A stretch of 64,000 nt of DNA, taken from NCBI GenBank assembly GCA_942491975.1, contig CALOCY010000004.1:2666001-2730000 (forward strand). The letters run 5' to 3'. Shown here piece after piece: positions 25,036-34,656 of this stretch. The notes below the pieces were generated by a model that had not been told where the DNA came from, searched no databases, and saw only the letters and a list, made by a program, of their open reading frames with translations. Both the position numbers and the translations under genes were made by a program. The stretch comes from CALOCY01 sp942491975 (GTDB lineage Bacteria > Bacteroidota > Bacteroidia > Bacteroidales > Prolixibacteraceae). How positions within the stretch are numbered: the first letter of the stretch is position 1; each line of letters begins with the position of its first letter.

Positions 25036-26289
25036 ATGAAAAAACTACTACTATTCATTATTTTATTAGCACCGCTTTTTGTAAAAGGGGAAGATGATAA
25101 AAAAGAAAAAAAAATTAGCGTAAAGCTATCGGGTTTTATAAAAACCGATTTCTTTTTGGATACACGTCAGACGGTAAATGCCCGTGAAGGACATTTCCTA
25201 TTGTTTCCGGCACAAGAGATTCTTGATGCGAATGGAGATGATATTTACAAAAAATCAAGCACCAACTTTTTGGCCGTACAAAGCCGTCTGTCGGTAAAAG
25301 TTACCGGTCCCGATGCATTTGGTGCAAAAACTTCAGGGTTGGTTGAAGGTGACTTCTTTGGACAAGCCAATGATAATATCAATCTGTTCAGGTTGAGGCA
25401 TGCCTTTGTAAAATTAAACTGGGAAACTACAGAACTACTGTTCGGGCAATACTGGAACCCGTTGTTTGTAACTGATTGTTTTCCGGGAACGGTATCGTTC
25501 AATACCGGAGCACCTATTCAGCCGTTTGCACGTAACCCACAGGTGCGCTTAACGCAGAAAATGGGCAGTTTTAAATTGATTGCAGCTGCCCTTTCACAAC
25601 GCGATTATACCTCACGTGGACCAAACGGTACTTCAAGTGAATATTTGCGCAACTCTTCTATCCCTGACATGCATTTACAATTGCACTATGGTACAAAAAG
25701 CGAATCGGGCACCCAATTTGTAACCGGTGTAGGCATGGAGTATAAGACCATTGTTCCACGACTATCTAATGTGGATGGTACACGTAAAGTAGATGAATCA
25801 TGCAATAGCTTATCATTTCAGGCATTTGCAAAACTGAAAACCAAACCGATTACGATAAAAGCCGAAGCCGTTTTAGGAGAGAACCTGGCTGATGTATTAT
25901 CTATAAGTGGATTTGCTGTTAAAAATGACGATGATCCAACGAACCAAACCTACACCCCGTTACGCAACACGGCTGTATGGACAGATATTCACACCAATGG
26001 GGGGAAAATACAAGGTGGACTGTTTGTCGGGTACACTAAAAACCGGGGTACAAAAGACGTATTGTCAAATGCAGGCAATGCTGTATACGGATTGGGAACA
26101 AACATTGATAATTTGTACAGAATAGCCCCACGATTAATTGTTAACTCGGGTAAAACCCGTTTTGCAGCTGAAATTGAACATACTGCAGCAGCTTATGGAA
26201 CCGGAACAAGAGATAACCGTGCGTTATATACAACTACGAATAGGGTAAGCAACACACGCTTCCTGTTTGCAGTATACTACTTCTTTTAG
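25036..26289 (+). CDS. Outer-membrane porin-like protein
   Basis: 417 residues with a signal peptide (cleaved near VKGE). The rest alternates aromatic and polar residues as in a beta-barrel, opening with KLSGFIKTDFFLDTRQ and ending in aromatic residues (LFAVYYFF), the usual outer-membrane signature. Repeated barrel strands such as LFGQYWNPLFVTDCFPG appear. It is the fourth gene in the run after the symporter and could provide outer-membrane entry for its substrate. It ends at the strong terminator at 26315-26360. The class is clear but the solute is unknown. Confidence 0.8.
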   Translation: MKKLLLFIILLAPLFVKGEDDKKEKKISVKLSGFIKTDFFLDTRQTVNAREGHFLLFPAQEILDANGDDIYKKSSTNFLAVQSRLSVKVTGPDAFGAKTSGLVEGDFFGQANDNINLFRLRHAFVKLNWETTELLFGQYWNPLFVTDCFPGTVSFNTGAPIQPFARNPQVRLTQKMGSFKLIAAALSQRDYTSRGPNGTSSEYLRNSSIPDMHLQLHYGTKSESGTQFVTGVGMEYKTIVPRLSNVDGTRKVDESCNSLSFQAFAKLKTKPITIKAEAVLGENLADVLSISGFAVKNDDDPTNQTYTPLRNTAVWTDIHTNGGKIQGGLFVGYTKNRGTKDVLSNAGNAVYGLGTNIDNLYRIAPRLIVNSGKTRFAAEIEHTAAAYGTGTRDNRALYTTTNRVSNTRFLFAVYYFF

Positions 26290-26314
26290 CAGAATACAAT
26301 CGATTAAATATCGG

Positions 26315-26360
26315 CTACCCCCTGAAGGTTTTGAAAACCTTCAGGGGGTAGTTTTTTATT
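26315..26360 (+). terminator. Strong Rho-independent terminator
   Basis: A near-perfect palindrome: 18-base arms 26315-26332 and 26334-26351 separated by one G, followed by TTTTTTATT. Terminates the porin transcript. Confidence 0.9.
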
Positions 26361-26496
26361 GGAATTGTTTTGACCTCCAACTTTACTGCTGATTGTTAAT
26401 TTCTTGTGAAAACCTTTTCTGTAAACAATACTTTTTTGTGTTAAATTTAACATCAAATCACGATGAATAGTAAACCCAAAACAAAACCTTAGACTT

Positions 26497-27903
26497 ATGA
26501 GTGGCTTCTTTGGCAGCATTTCAAAAAACGACTGTGTGACAGATGTTTTTTATGGAACAGACTATCATTCCCATTTGGGGACAAAACGTGCCGGAATGGC
26601 ATTCTATTGTGCCGATGAGGGCTTTCAACGGGCCATACACAGCCTTGAAGATGGTTATTTTAGAAATAAATTTGAAAATAATATAGCTGACTTTAAGGGG
26701 GGCAGCGGTATTGGCGTAATCAGCGATACCGAAGCACAACCTATTCTTGTGAACTCACATCTTGGACGTTTTGCAGTAGCAACAGTCAGTAAAATTGCAA
26801 ACCTGGATGAACTGGAAGAGGAATTTCTGAAAAAACACCGTCATTTTTCTGAAACCAGCCAAGGAGGGGTAAACCCTACCGAACTGGTGGCCATGTTAAT
26901 AGCCGAAGGAACTGATTTTGCATCCGGAATAGAAAATGTCTACCGCATGATAAAAGGGTCATGCTCCATGTTGATACTCACCGAACAGGGAATCATTGCT
27001 GCCCGTGATAAACTGGGACGTACCCCTATTGTGTTGGGGAAGAAGGAAGGGGCTTATGCGTTAGTCTCAGAAACATGTGCTTTTTCGAACCTTGATTACC
27101 AAATTGAGAAATATATTGGCCCAGGAGAAATTGTGAAGGTAACCGCTGAAGGGTACGAGCAATTGAGAAAACCCAATGATAAAATGCAGGTGTGTTCGTT
27201 CTTGTGGGTCTATTATGGATATCCACCATCGTTTTACGAAGGGATAAACGTGGATACCTGTCGTTACCGGTGTGGTGCAGCATTGGCTAAAGGCGATGAT
27301 GCTAAAGCTGATTTTGTGGCCGGTATACCCGACTCGGGTGTGGGGCATGCCATTGGGTACAGCAATGAACGTAAGGTGCCTTACATGCGTCCGTATGCCA
27401 AATATACGCCCACATGGCCTCGCAGCTTTATGCCACAAAACCAGGGAATGCGTGACTTGGTGGCTAAAATGAAACTGATTCCCAACGAAGCACTGATTAA
27501 AGAGAAAAGTGGTGTGTTTTTGGACGACTCCATTGTACGGGGCACACAACTCAAAGATAACGTACATGACTTGCACGCTGCGGGAATTGATGAAGTGCAT
27601 ATGCGCATTGCCTGTCCACCACTCTGTTTTCCGTGTGAATTTTTGAACTTCTCCAGATCGCGTACTACGCTTGAACTGGCGACACGTAAAGCTATAAAAC
27701 AACTGGAAGGTACTGAGGATGTAAACCTAAAGGAATATGCCAACCACAATTCGGAGAAATACAAAGCGATGGTTGAACAGATACGGAAAAATCTTGATTT
27801 GACTTCATTGGAATTCCAGAAACTGGATGATCTGGTTGAGGCTATCGGGCTGCCCAAGGAAAAACTCTGTACCCACTGTTGGGACGGTTCCAGCTACTTT
27901 TAG
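26497..27903 (+). CDS. Amidophosphoribosyltransferase-like protein lacking the catalytic Cys
   Basis: 468 residues in the PurF order: glutaminase-type Ntn domain, then a phosphoribosyltransferase domain with the PRPP loop VFLDDSIVRGTQ near 345-357, and a C-terminal CTHCWDGSSYF. True PurF begins MCGIFG, with Cys2 as the nucleophile. This protein begins MSGFFG, so Cys2 is Ser and ammonia release from glutamine by the standard mechanism is not expected. I recall similar MxGFFG-type paralogues in Bacteroidota, so the change looks inherited rather than accidental. It could use free ammonia or do something else; the purine role is unproven. Confidence 0.85.
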   Translation: MSGFFGSISKNDCVTDVFYGTDYHSHLGTKRAGMAFYCADEGFQRAIHSLEDGYFRNKFENNIADFKGGSGIGVISDTEAQPILVNSHLGRFAVATVSKIANLDELEEEFLKKHRHFSETSQGGVNPTELVAMLIAEGTDFASGIENVYRMIKGSCSMLILTEQGIIAARDKLGRTPIVLGKKEGAYALVSETCAFSNLDYQIEKYIGPGEIVKVTAEGYEQLRKPNDKMQVCSFLWVYYGYPPSFYEGINVDTCRYRCGAALAKGDDAKADFVAGIPDSGVGHAIGYSNERKVPYMRPYAKYTPTWPRSFMPQNQGMRDLVAKMKLIPNEALIKEKSGVFLDDSIVRGTQLKDNVHDLHAAGIDEVHMRIACPPLCFPCEFLNFSRSRTTLELATRKAIKQLEGTEDVNLKEYANHNSEKYKAMVEQIRKNLDLTSLEFQKLDDLVEAIGLPKEKLCTHCWDGSSYF

Positions 27904-28025
27904 GCGAGAAAGACATCTTGGGCAGCATACAATATTTTTATACTTTTGATCCGTGTAAAATTTCACAACAAAAATATTTTTTGAATTATATCGGTATGGC
28001 TTGATTTTTGAGCCTATTTAGCATC

Positions 28026-30410
28026 ATGAGGATTTTATTGCTCACTCTTTTTCTTACCATTACCTTGTTTGCCTATGCGCAAAAGGTAAAAGTGTTCGAC
28101 AGAAGGGGGTTGCATCCTATTGAGGATGTATACATCTACTCGTCGGGGCATACTGCCTTTACCGATGTGCGTGGAGAAGCCGATGTGTCGGCATTTAAAG
28201 GAGCTGCTGAGATTGTATTTAAGCACCCTTACTACAGAACCGAAACATGGACGTATTATGACCTGGAAAAGAGAAGGTTCAGGGTACGGCTCGAAGAAGA
28301 TCCGGTAAAAATTGATGAAATTGTAATATCGGCCAGCAAGCGGGAACAAAAACGCAGCGAAGTGGCTGCTAGAATAGCTTCGATTACCATTGAGGATGCT
28401 GAATTTTTTAATGTGCAGACCACAGCTGATCTGGTGGGTACCAATTCCGAAGTTTTTGTGCAGAAAAGCCAGTTGGGCGGAGGAAGTCCAATGTTACGAG
28501 GATTCTCAGCCAACCGCATACTGCTGGTGGTGGATGGGGTACGCATGAACAATGCCATATATCGGAGTGGAAACCTGCAAAACGTACTATCGCTCGATGC
28601 CCATGCACTGCATAAATCGGAGATTATATTTGGCCCATCATCGGTTATTTATGGCAGCGATGCATTGGGAGGGGTGCTTAATTTTCAAACACTGGCACCC
28701 AAACTAACCACCAGTGGAACTATTTTTCCGGTAAACGTTACTACGCGTTATGCAACAGCCAACAAAGAGAAAACGGCACATCTAGATATAAATTACGGTG
28801 CCACCCAATGGGCATTGGTTACTTCTGTCAGCTTTAGCGATTATGAAGACCAGCGCATGGGAAGCCGTCGGCACAATGATTATTTGCGCCCCCAATATGT
28901 AGTCAACGAAAATGGTATTGACAGGGTTGTTAATAACCCCGATGCTGAAATACAACGTTTTTCGGGGTTCAGTCAATTAAACGTGATGCAGAAGGTGCGT
29001 TTTATGCCCCACGAAAAACTGGATATGGTATACGCATTTCATTTCTCACGCACATCGGATATTCCCCGTTACGACCGCCTGATACAATACAGTGGCGAAA
29101 CACCTAAATATGCCGAATGGTATTATGGCCCTCAACAGTGGATGATGCATCACCTGCAAGCTACAATTAAACAACCGGTACCCTTATACGACCGTGTGAG
29201 CTTTAATGCGGCTTATCAGGACTATACCGAAAGCCGGCATGACCGTAAATTTGAGCAGGAGACGATCCGTGAACGAACGGAGAATGTGGACTTATTCAGT
29301 CTGAATATTGATTTCGATAAAAAAATGGATGACACCCGTATGCTCTATTACGGATTGGAATACCTGTACAACAAAGTGCATTCTGAAGGACAGCAACGAG
29401 ATATTGCAACAGGAAGCATTGAAGAGTACGCCTCACGTTATCCCGACGGGACGAGTTATTCAAGTGTGGCGCTATACGGGAGTTATAAAAATACCCTGAG
29501 TGAAAAATTGACGCTGCATGCAGGAGCCCGTTACAGCTATGTTTGGAGTAGGGGTGAATTCGACCAACGATTTTATGATTTTCAGTTTGACGGCTATAAA
29601 ATCACCAACGGTGCATTGACAGCCAATCTGGGAGTAGTCTATCACCCGTCGCAGGAGTGGCAGCTTAACCTGAATACCTCTACCGGTTTCAGGGCACCCA
29701 ATGTTGATGATGCGGCTAAAGTATTTGACTCGGAGCCGGGGGTTGTGGTCGTTCCTAATCCCAGTCTGAAATCGGAGTACGCCGTGAACATGGAAGCCGC
29801 AATTATCCGCAACTTCAGTTCAAATGCACGTCTCGAATTTTCGGCCTATTACACGCACCTGTACAATGCGATGGTGCGCCGTGATTTTACATTTAACGGA
29901 CAGGATTCCATTTTGTATGACGGGGTGATGAGCAAGGTAAAAGCATTAACCAATGCTGACCATGCCCGTATTTATGGTTTTTCGGTGGGATTTACAGGGG
30001 CAATTACAGACATACTTACGTTTAAAAGCAACCTTTCGTGGCAATATGGCCGCGATAGTGAAGAGATGCCTGTGCGTCATGTGGCCCCCCTGTTTGGAGG
30101 CACCCATCTGTTGTTAAATGTCAAACAGGTAAAATTTGATTTTTACGCACTGTATAACGGCGCGGTAGCCTATAAAAATCTGGCACCCGATGAGCGGGAT
30201 AAAACACATATGTATGCGATTGATGAAGAGGGTGATCCCTACTCCCCTTCATGGATAACACTTAACCTGAAGTCCTCTTTTCAGCTGAACAAAACAGCAC
30301 AACTCAACCTTGGTATGGAAAACATTCTGGATGTACGTTACCGTCCCTACTCCTCGGGTATTGTTGCCCCGGGACGTAACCTGATTGTATCGCTAAGGGT
30401 ACGATTGTAA
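28026..30410 (+). CDS. TonB-dependent receptor, haem/haemoglobin type
   Basis: About 794 residues from the ATG at 28026 (a TTG six codons upstream is in frame). Signal peptide (1-~18), a carboxypeptidase-D-like region, then a plug with SKREQKRSEVA and, around 150-175, SQLGGGSPMLRGFSANRILL followed by VDGVRMNNAIYRSGN, a signature shared by HmuR/HemR haem receptors. The C-terminal ~550 residues form the beta-barrel, ending in LIVSLRVRL. It uses TonB energy to import haem or a related metal complex at the outer membrane. No haem-uptake partner is adjacent. It is convergent with galE across 26 bases. Confidence 0.85.
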   Translation: MRILLLTLFLTITLFAYAQKVKVFDRRGLHPIEDVYIYSSGHTAFTDVRGEADVSAFKGAAEIVFKHPYYRTETWTYYDLEKRRFRVRLEEDPVKIDEIVISASKREQKRSEVAARIASITIEDAEFFNVQTTADLVGTNSEVFVQKSQLGGGSPMLRGFSANRILLVVDGVRMNNAIYRSGNLQNVLSLDAHALHKSEIIFGPSSVIYGSDALGGVLNFQTLAPKLTTSGTIFPVNVTTRYATANKEKTAHLDINYGATQWALVTSVSFSDYEDQRMGSRRHNDYLRPQYVVNENGIDRVVNNPDAEIQRFSGFSQLNVMQKVRFMPHEKLDMVYAFHFSRTSDIPRYDRLIQYSGETPKYAEWYYGPQQWMMHHLQATIKQPVPLYDRVSFNAAYQDYTESRHDRKFEQETIRERTENVDLFSLNIDFDKKMDDTRMLYYGLEYLYNKVHSEGQQRDIATGSIEEYASRYPDGTSYSSVALYGSYKNTLSEKLTLHAGARYSYVWSRGEFDQRFYDFQFDGYKITNGALTANLGVVYHPSQEWQLNLNTSTGFRAPNVDDAAKVFDSEPGVVVVPNPSLKSEYAVNMEAAIIRNFSSNARLEFSAYYTHLYNAMVRRDFTFNGQDSILYDGVMSKVKALTNADHARIYGFSVGFTGAITDILTFKSNLSWQYGRDSEEMPVRHVAPLFGGTHLLLNVKQVKFDFYALYNGAVAYKNLAPDERDKTHMYAIDEEGDPYSPSWITLNLKSSFQLNKTAQLNLGMENILDVRYRPYSSGIVAPGRNLIVSLRVRL

Positions 30411-30436
30411 TTATTGTCAAGGTAAATTTAGGGCGT

Positions 30437-31468
30437 TTATTCGTTTATCCCACGCAGATTTTTCTCCCATTCCCATGCAGAAGCCAATGTTTCTTCAATA
30501 CCTCTTTCGGCTTTCCAGCCCAGTTCTTTATTGGCATACGAAGTATCGGCCCATATCTTTTCAATATCACCGGCACGACGTTCGGCAATGCTGTAGTTGA
30601 CCTTTACACCGGTTTCCCTTTCAAAACTAGTTACCAGTTCAAGCACTGAAATACCTTTCCCTGTCCCCAGGTTAAAGACTTCGTAATTAAACCTGTTTTT
30701 GCCATCCAATAATCGTTGGATTGCCGCCACATGTGCTTTAGAAAGATCAACCACGTTGATGAAATCGCGAATAGCCGAACCGTCGGGGGTATTGTAATCA
30801 TCGCCAAACACATTTAATTCATGCCGGATACCGGCTGCCGTTTGTGTAATGTAAGGTACCAGATTATTGGGTACTCCAGCAGGTAGTTCTCCAATCAGTC
30901 CCGATTCGTGAGCCCCGATAGGATTGAAGTAACGCAAAGCAATACCGTTGATATGGGGATTCACACTTACGGTATCACGTAAAATATCTTCACATACACG
31001 CTTGGTGTTTCCGTAGGGCGATGTTGCTTCTTTTCGGGGTGTCTGCTCTGTTACCGGCAACTGTTCGGGTTGTCCGTAAACGGTACACGATGAGGAAAAC
31101 ACAATATTTTTTACATTGTATTTAATGGCACACTCCATAAGATGGATAAGGGATATCAGGTTGTTCCGGTAATAGAACAACGGTTTTTCAACCGATTCGC
31201 CCACTGCCTTGGAGGCTGCAAAATGAACAATAGCTTTGATGTGGGGATATTTTTCAAAAAATGCCACGGTTTTCTCTTTTCCCGAAAGATCAAACTGTTC
31301 AAAAACCGGCTTTTTGCCCGTAATCTTTTCAATATTGTCAAGTACCTCAATTTTTGAGTTGGAAAGGTTATCAATAATAATCACCTCAAAACCGTTGTTT
31401 TGCAATTCAACTACGGTATGTGAGCCAATATACCCGGTTCCGCCGGTAACTAAGACTTGCCTGTTCAT
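30437..31468 (-). CDS. galE: UDP-glucose 4-epimerase
   Basis: 343 residues of the extended short-chain dehydrogenase family. The NAD-binding loop is VTGGTGYIGSHTVVEL at the N-terminus. The catalytic Ser and Tyr-Lys are in FSSSCTVYGQPEQLP and the YGNTK motif near residue 150. The segment RYFNPIGAHESGLIGE is the GalE substrate signature. It interconverts UDP-glucose and UDP-galactose for glycan synthesis. A promoter match lies just upstream at 31497-31526. Confidence 0.96.
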   Translation of the reverse strand: MNRQVLVTGGTGYIGSHTVVELQNNGFEVIIIDNLSNSKIEVLDNIEKITGKKPVFEQFDLSGKEKTVAFFEKYPHIKAIVHFAASKAVGESVEKPLFYYRNNLISLIHLMECAIKYNVKNIVFSSSCTVYGQPEQLPVTEQTPRKEATSPYGNTKRVCEDILRDTVSVNPHINGIALRYFNPIGAHESGLIGELPAGVPNNLVPYITQTAAGIRHELNVFGDDYNTPDGSAIRDFINVVDLSKAHVAAIQRLLDGKNRFNYEVFNLGTGKGISVLELVTSFERETGVKVNYSIAERRAGDIEKIWADTSYANKELGWKAERGIEETLASAWEWEKNLRGINE

Positions 31469-31496
31469 TCCTCTGTTTTTGAAAATGTATCCATTT

Positions 31497-31526
31497 CAAA
31501 AATACGAAATAATTATTGCCTGCAAT
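31497..31526 (-). promoter_or_regulatory. Bacteroidota-type promoter for galE
   Basis: On the minus strand TATTTTTG (31497-31504) is an exact TAnnTTTG match, with ATTG (31523-31526) 18 bases further upstream as a near match to TTTG. It lies 28 bases before the galE start. Confidence 0.45.
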
Positions 31527-31618
31527 TTTTCCGGGTACATAACCGGCTAAGATTTAATTTTTAAAACAAAAACTTTATTGAACAGACTACGTAAATATAA
31601 TTACGGGTAACAGAAATA

Positions 31619-31650
31619 TTTGTCAAAAAGGGTGAAATTAGCTATATTTG
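31619..31650 (+). promoter_or_regulatory. Bacteroidota-type promoter for the HU-CCDC81/SPOR gene
   Basis: TTTG (31619-31622) and TATATTTG (31643-31650) with 20 bases between, the consensus spacing. The start codon follows 24 bases later. This is the clearest promoter match in the window. Confidence 0.65.
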
Positions 31651-31674
31651 GGGCTACATTAAAATGAATCGTTT

Positions 31675-32598
31675 GTGGAAATAACCGGTTATATAAGCAA
31701 ATTATTACTGTCTCATGATTGTGTGATCATTCCTGAATTGGGTGGTTTTATCGCCAATTATGTCCCGGCTGCCGTTGATAAGCAGACCAAAACATTCAGC
31801 CCTCCTTCAAAAGAGGTGGTGTTTAATGGCAAACTCACCAAAAATGACGGGTTATTGGTAAATTGGATTATCGAAGAGAAAAGTGTGGGGTACAGTGATG
31901 CATTGGGGATGGTAAAAGCATTTGTCGATGAAGCAAAAGATCTGTTGGGGAAAGGCGAAAAAATCCATTTCGAAAATATTGGAGCTATCCATTTCGATGA
32001 TGCCCACAATATTCAGTTTGATCCGGATATCAAAGAGAATTTGCTGCTTGATGCTTTTGGCCTGGATGAGTTTTATGCGAAAGAACTGGAGGTAAAAACC
32101 AGTGCAACCCGGCCGATTATAACGAAAAATGAAGAGACAATTAATCTTCATATCCACAGGCACCACCTTAAGCGCATTGCTATAGGGGTTCCGTTATTGT
32201 TAGCATTGAGTTTATTGCCCTTGAGAAATAATAAACACAATATTGTTGAACTGTCAACCTCAAGCATGGCTCCGTCACTATCGGTATCAACAGAAAATGT
32301 TAAACCCAATGAGGCTGAGTTGACGGCTAAAAAAGAAGCGGTTGTTTCTGTTGAAGAGAAAGCGACTAAGGCGTTCAACTATTACATCATTACAGGAAGC
32401 TTCTTGGTACCGGATAATGCGAACAGGCTTGAGCAGAATTTGAGTAACAATGGTTACCAGCCTGAAATATTCCCCCAGAAAAGCGGGTTTCACCGGGTAG
32501 CGATGAAGGGATTTCAGACAAAACAGGAAGCACAGGCTGAATTGGCAAAATTGAGAAGTATGGACCCTCCTCTATCTGCCTGGATACTTGAAAAGTAA
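31675..32598 (+). CDS. HU-CCDC81-like and SPOR domain protein
   Basis: 307 residues starting with GTG; no in-frame ATG fits better, and an out-of-frame ATG at 31664 ends quickly. The N-terminal ~140 residues resemble the bacterial HU/CCDC81-like domains (EITGYISKLLLSHDCVII, then PELGGFIANYVPAAVD, and later FENIGAIHFDD). A single membrane helix (about 165-185, IGVPLLLALSLLPL) and a low-complexity linker follow. The C-terminal SPOR domain (about 225-307, FNYYIITGSFLVPDNANRLE) binds denuded peptidoglycan at division sites. This fits a septum-associated inner-membrane protein. It ends at the terminator at 32620. Confidence 0.82.
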   Translation: MEITGYISKLLLSHDCVIIPELGGFIANYVPAAVDKQTKTFSPPSKEVVFNGKLTKNDGLLVNWIIEEKSVGYSDALGMVKAFVDEAKDLLGKGEKIHFENIGAIHFDDAHNIQFDPDIKENLLLDAFGLDEFYAKELEVKTSATRPIITKNEETINLHIHRHHLKRIAIGVPLLLALSLLPLRNNKHNIVELSTSSMAPSLSVSTENVKPNEAELTAKKEAVVSVEEKATKAFNYYIITGSFLVPDNANRLEQNLSNNGYQPEIFPQKSGFHRVAMKGFQTKQEAQAELAKLRSMDPPLSAWILEK

Positions 32599-32619
32599 TT
32601 AGTTTAAAGATAGGTCTAT

Positions 32620-32657
32620 AAAAGCCCCGATTGAATGATTCAATCGGGGCTTTTATT
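32620..32657. terminator. Bidirectional Rho-independent terminator
   Basis: 16-base perfect arms (32620-32635, 32639-32654) around TGA, A-rich on one side and T-rich on the other, between the convergent SPOR gene and manC. Confidence 0.9.
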
Positions 32658-32674
32658 TGCAAAGACACTCTATT

Positions 32675-33763
32675 TTAAATGTATTTTTCCCCTTTCTTCA
32701 TCTCTACGTCATTCACAATGGTACGCAATTGCTGTTCGTCTTCCCTTCGGCATATCAGAAGGGTATTGTCCGACTCTACAACAATATATCCATCGAGCCC
32801 TTGTAAAACCACCAACTTATTATCCGGGACAGAAATAACACTGTTGTGTGTGTTATAAGCCAACACATTGTCTCCCTTAACGACGTTCCCTTCCGTAGTC
32901 CTTTCCATATTTTCATACAGGGAACCCCACGTTCCAAGGTCTGACCAACCAAAATCAGCCGTCAATACATATACATTATCAGCATGTTCCATTACGCCAT
33001 AATCAATAGAGATATTACGGCATTCAGAATAAACTTTCCGGATAAAAGATGCTTCTTCAGAAGTATCGTAGTACTTACTCCCTCTGCTAAAAGATTCCCC
33101 TACATCGGGAAGATATTTTCTAAAGCTATTCAGAATTGATTTTACCGACCAGACAAAAATTCCCGAGTTCCAGAAAAATTCCCCACTCTCAAGAAATATT
33201 TCGGCCATTTTCCGATCAGGTTTTTCAGTAAACGTTTTTACTTTATACAGGTTATCAAGATTTTTAAAATTGATTTTCCCGTTGATTTGGATATAACCGT
33301 ATCCTGTTTCCGGGCGATGAGGACTGATCCCTAATGTAAGCAATACATCATTTTCTGAGACAAAGTCTATCCCCCTTTTTACCTGTTTTACAAACTCTGC
33401 TTCACGTGTAATCAGATGGTCTGAAGGGGCAATGATTACATTAGAGTCCGCATTACGCCTGTATATTTTGTTGCATGCATATGCAATACAGGGAGCTGTA
33501 TTTCGTCGTTGAGGCTCAGCCAATACCTGAGAATCATCCAATTCAGGAATATGTTCCAGTATCATCTTTTTATATGAATCACTGGTAACTACCATAAAGT
33601 TTTCAGGGGGGCATAATTCCAAAAACCGTTCGTATGTTTGGCGGATAAGGCTTTTGCCTGTACCTAAAATATCAAGAAACTGTTTCGGACGGTCAGTCCT
33701 GCTTATAGGCCAGAAACGACTTCCTATGCCTCCTGCCATTATAACGCAATAGGTGTTCTTCAT
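32675..33763 (-). CDS. manC: Mannose-1-phosphate guanylyltransferase
   Basis: 362 residues. The N-terminal nucleotidyltransferase signature IMAGGIGSRFWPISR, closely followed by PKQFLDILG, is that of GDP-mannose pyrophosphorylases. IIAPSDHLI and the FTEKPD motif follow in the right order. It makes GDP-mannose from mannose 1-phosphate and GTP for surface glycans. No C-terminal isomerase domain is present (ManC-type fused enzymes are ~470 residues), so it is a single-function enzyme. Cytoplasmic. Confidence 0.9.
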   Translation of the reverse strand: MKNTYCVIMAGGIGSRFWPISRTDRPKQFLDILGTGKSLIRQTYERFLELCPPENFMVVTSDSYKKMILEHIPELDDSQVLAEPQRRNTAPCIAYACNKIYRRNADSNVIIAPSDHLITREAEFVKQVKRGIDFVSENDVLLTLGISPHRPETGYGYIQINGKINFKNLDNLYKVKTFTEKPDRKMAEIFLESGEFFWNSGIFVWSVKSILNSFRKYLPDVGESFSRGSKYYDTSEEASFIRKVYSECRNISIDYGVMEHADNVYVLTADFGWSDLGTWGSLYENMERTTEGNVVKGDNVLAYNTHNSVISVPDNKLVVLQGLDGYIVVESDNTLLICRREDEQQLRTIVNDVEMKKGEKYI

Positions 33764-33785
33764 TTTTTCAATAATTTCACAAATT

Positions 33786-33793
33786 CAAATATA
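33786..33793 (-). promoter_or_regulatory. Possible -7 element for manC
   Basis: Minus-strand reading TATATTTG, exact TAnnTTTG match, 22 bases before the manC ATG. No convincing -33 element. Confidence 0.35.
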
Positions 33794-33915
33794 CCTAATT
33801 TTATAAGAACATCCGGTGTATCTGTTTTATTGTACAACACATCTTTGCTATTCAAATATTTCAATTTAGCCCTTTCAAACATTCATTTTTTGTATTTTTA
33901 TAAAAAATACGGGTT

Positions 33916-34656
33916 ATGTCGTTTTTAATTCAACTGGGCAGGTATGCCATGCTGCTAAAAAAAATATTCTCCCGACCCGAGCGGCTCAGGGTATATTATT
34001 CGCTTACTCTTAAAGAGGTTGAACTGCTTGGGTTGAATTCTATTGGCCTGGTGGCAATTGTATCTGTTTTTAGTGGTGCAGTTATTACGCTTCAATTAGC
34101 TTATAATATGGAAAGCCCTTTCCTTCCCGAATACCTGGTTGGATTGGGAAACCGTGAAACAATGCTCCTTGAATTTTCATCAACTATTATGTGCCTGATT
34201 CTAACGGGTAAGATTGGGTCACATATTGTTTCAGAGATTGGCAGCATGCGAGTATCAGAGCAAATTGATTCCCTGGAGATGATGGGAATCAATTCTGCCA
34301 GCTATCTTGTGCTTCCAAAAATAATCGCTACACTGTTGATCCTTCCGTTACTGAGTGTCTTGAGTTCACTTTTAGGAATAATAGGCGGATTAATTGCCGG
34401 GCCGTTGGCTGGCGCAGTAAAAGCGGCCGATTATATCGATGGAATAACCTATGTATTTAACCCGTACTATGTTGTCTTTTCATTGGTGAAAACATTTATC
34501 TACGCATTCCTGATTGCTACTGTGCCTTCATTTTACGGTTATTATGTTGAGGGAGGGGCATTGGAAGTTGGTAAAGCCAGCACTAAAGCTGTGGTCAACA
34601 CAAGCATTCTGATACTGATTTTTGACCTTATCCTCACCCAATTAATGCTGAAATGA
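33916..34656 (+). CDS. mlaE: MlaE-like ABC transporter permease
   Basis: 246 residues with about five hydrophobic helices. SVFSGAVITLQLAYNME and LTGKIGSHIVSEIGSMRVSEQI near residues 55-120 are hallmarks of the MlaE/YrbE permease family, which with an ATPase and MCE proteins moves phospholipids between the membranes. The ATPase gene overlaps it by 4 bases. No MCE (MlaD) gene follows here, unlike many Bacteroidota loci; it may be elsewhere. Confidence 0.88.
   Translation: MSFLIQLGRYAMLLKKIFSRPERLRVYYSLTLKEVELLGLNSIGLVAIVSVFSGAVITLQLAYNMESPFLPEYLVGLGNRETMLLEFSSTIMCLILTGKIGSHIVSEIGSMRVSEQIDSLEMMGINSASYLVLPKIIATLLILPLLSVLSSLLGIIGGLIAGPLAGAVKAADYIDGITYVFNPYYVVFSLVKTFIYAFLIATVPSFYGYYVEGGALEVGKASTKAVVNTSILILIFDLILTQLMLK

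Noticed and set aside
26315..26351. A 37-base palindrome considered as an invertible or mobile-element end
   Set aside because: A T-run follows and it lies right after the porin stop; a terminator explains it.
27067..27702. A 211-codon open frame on the minus strand
   Set aside because: It is antisense to the PurF-like gene, whose motifs are clear.
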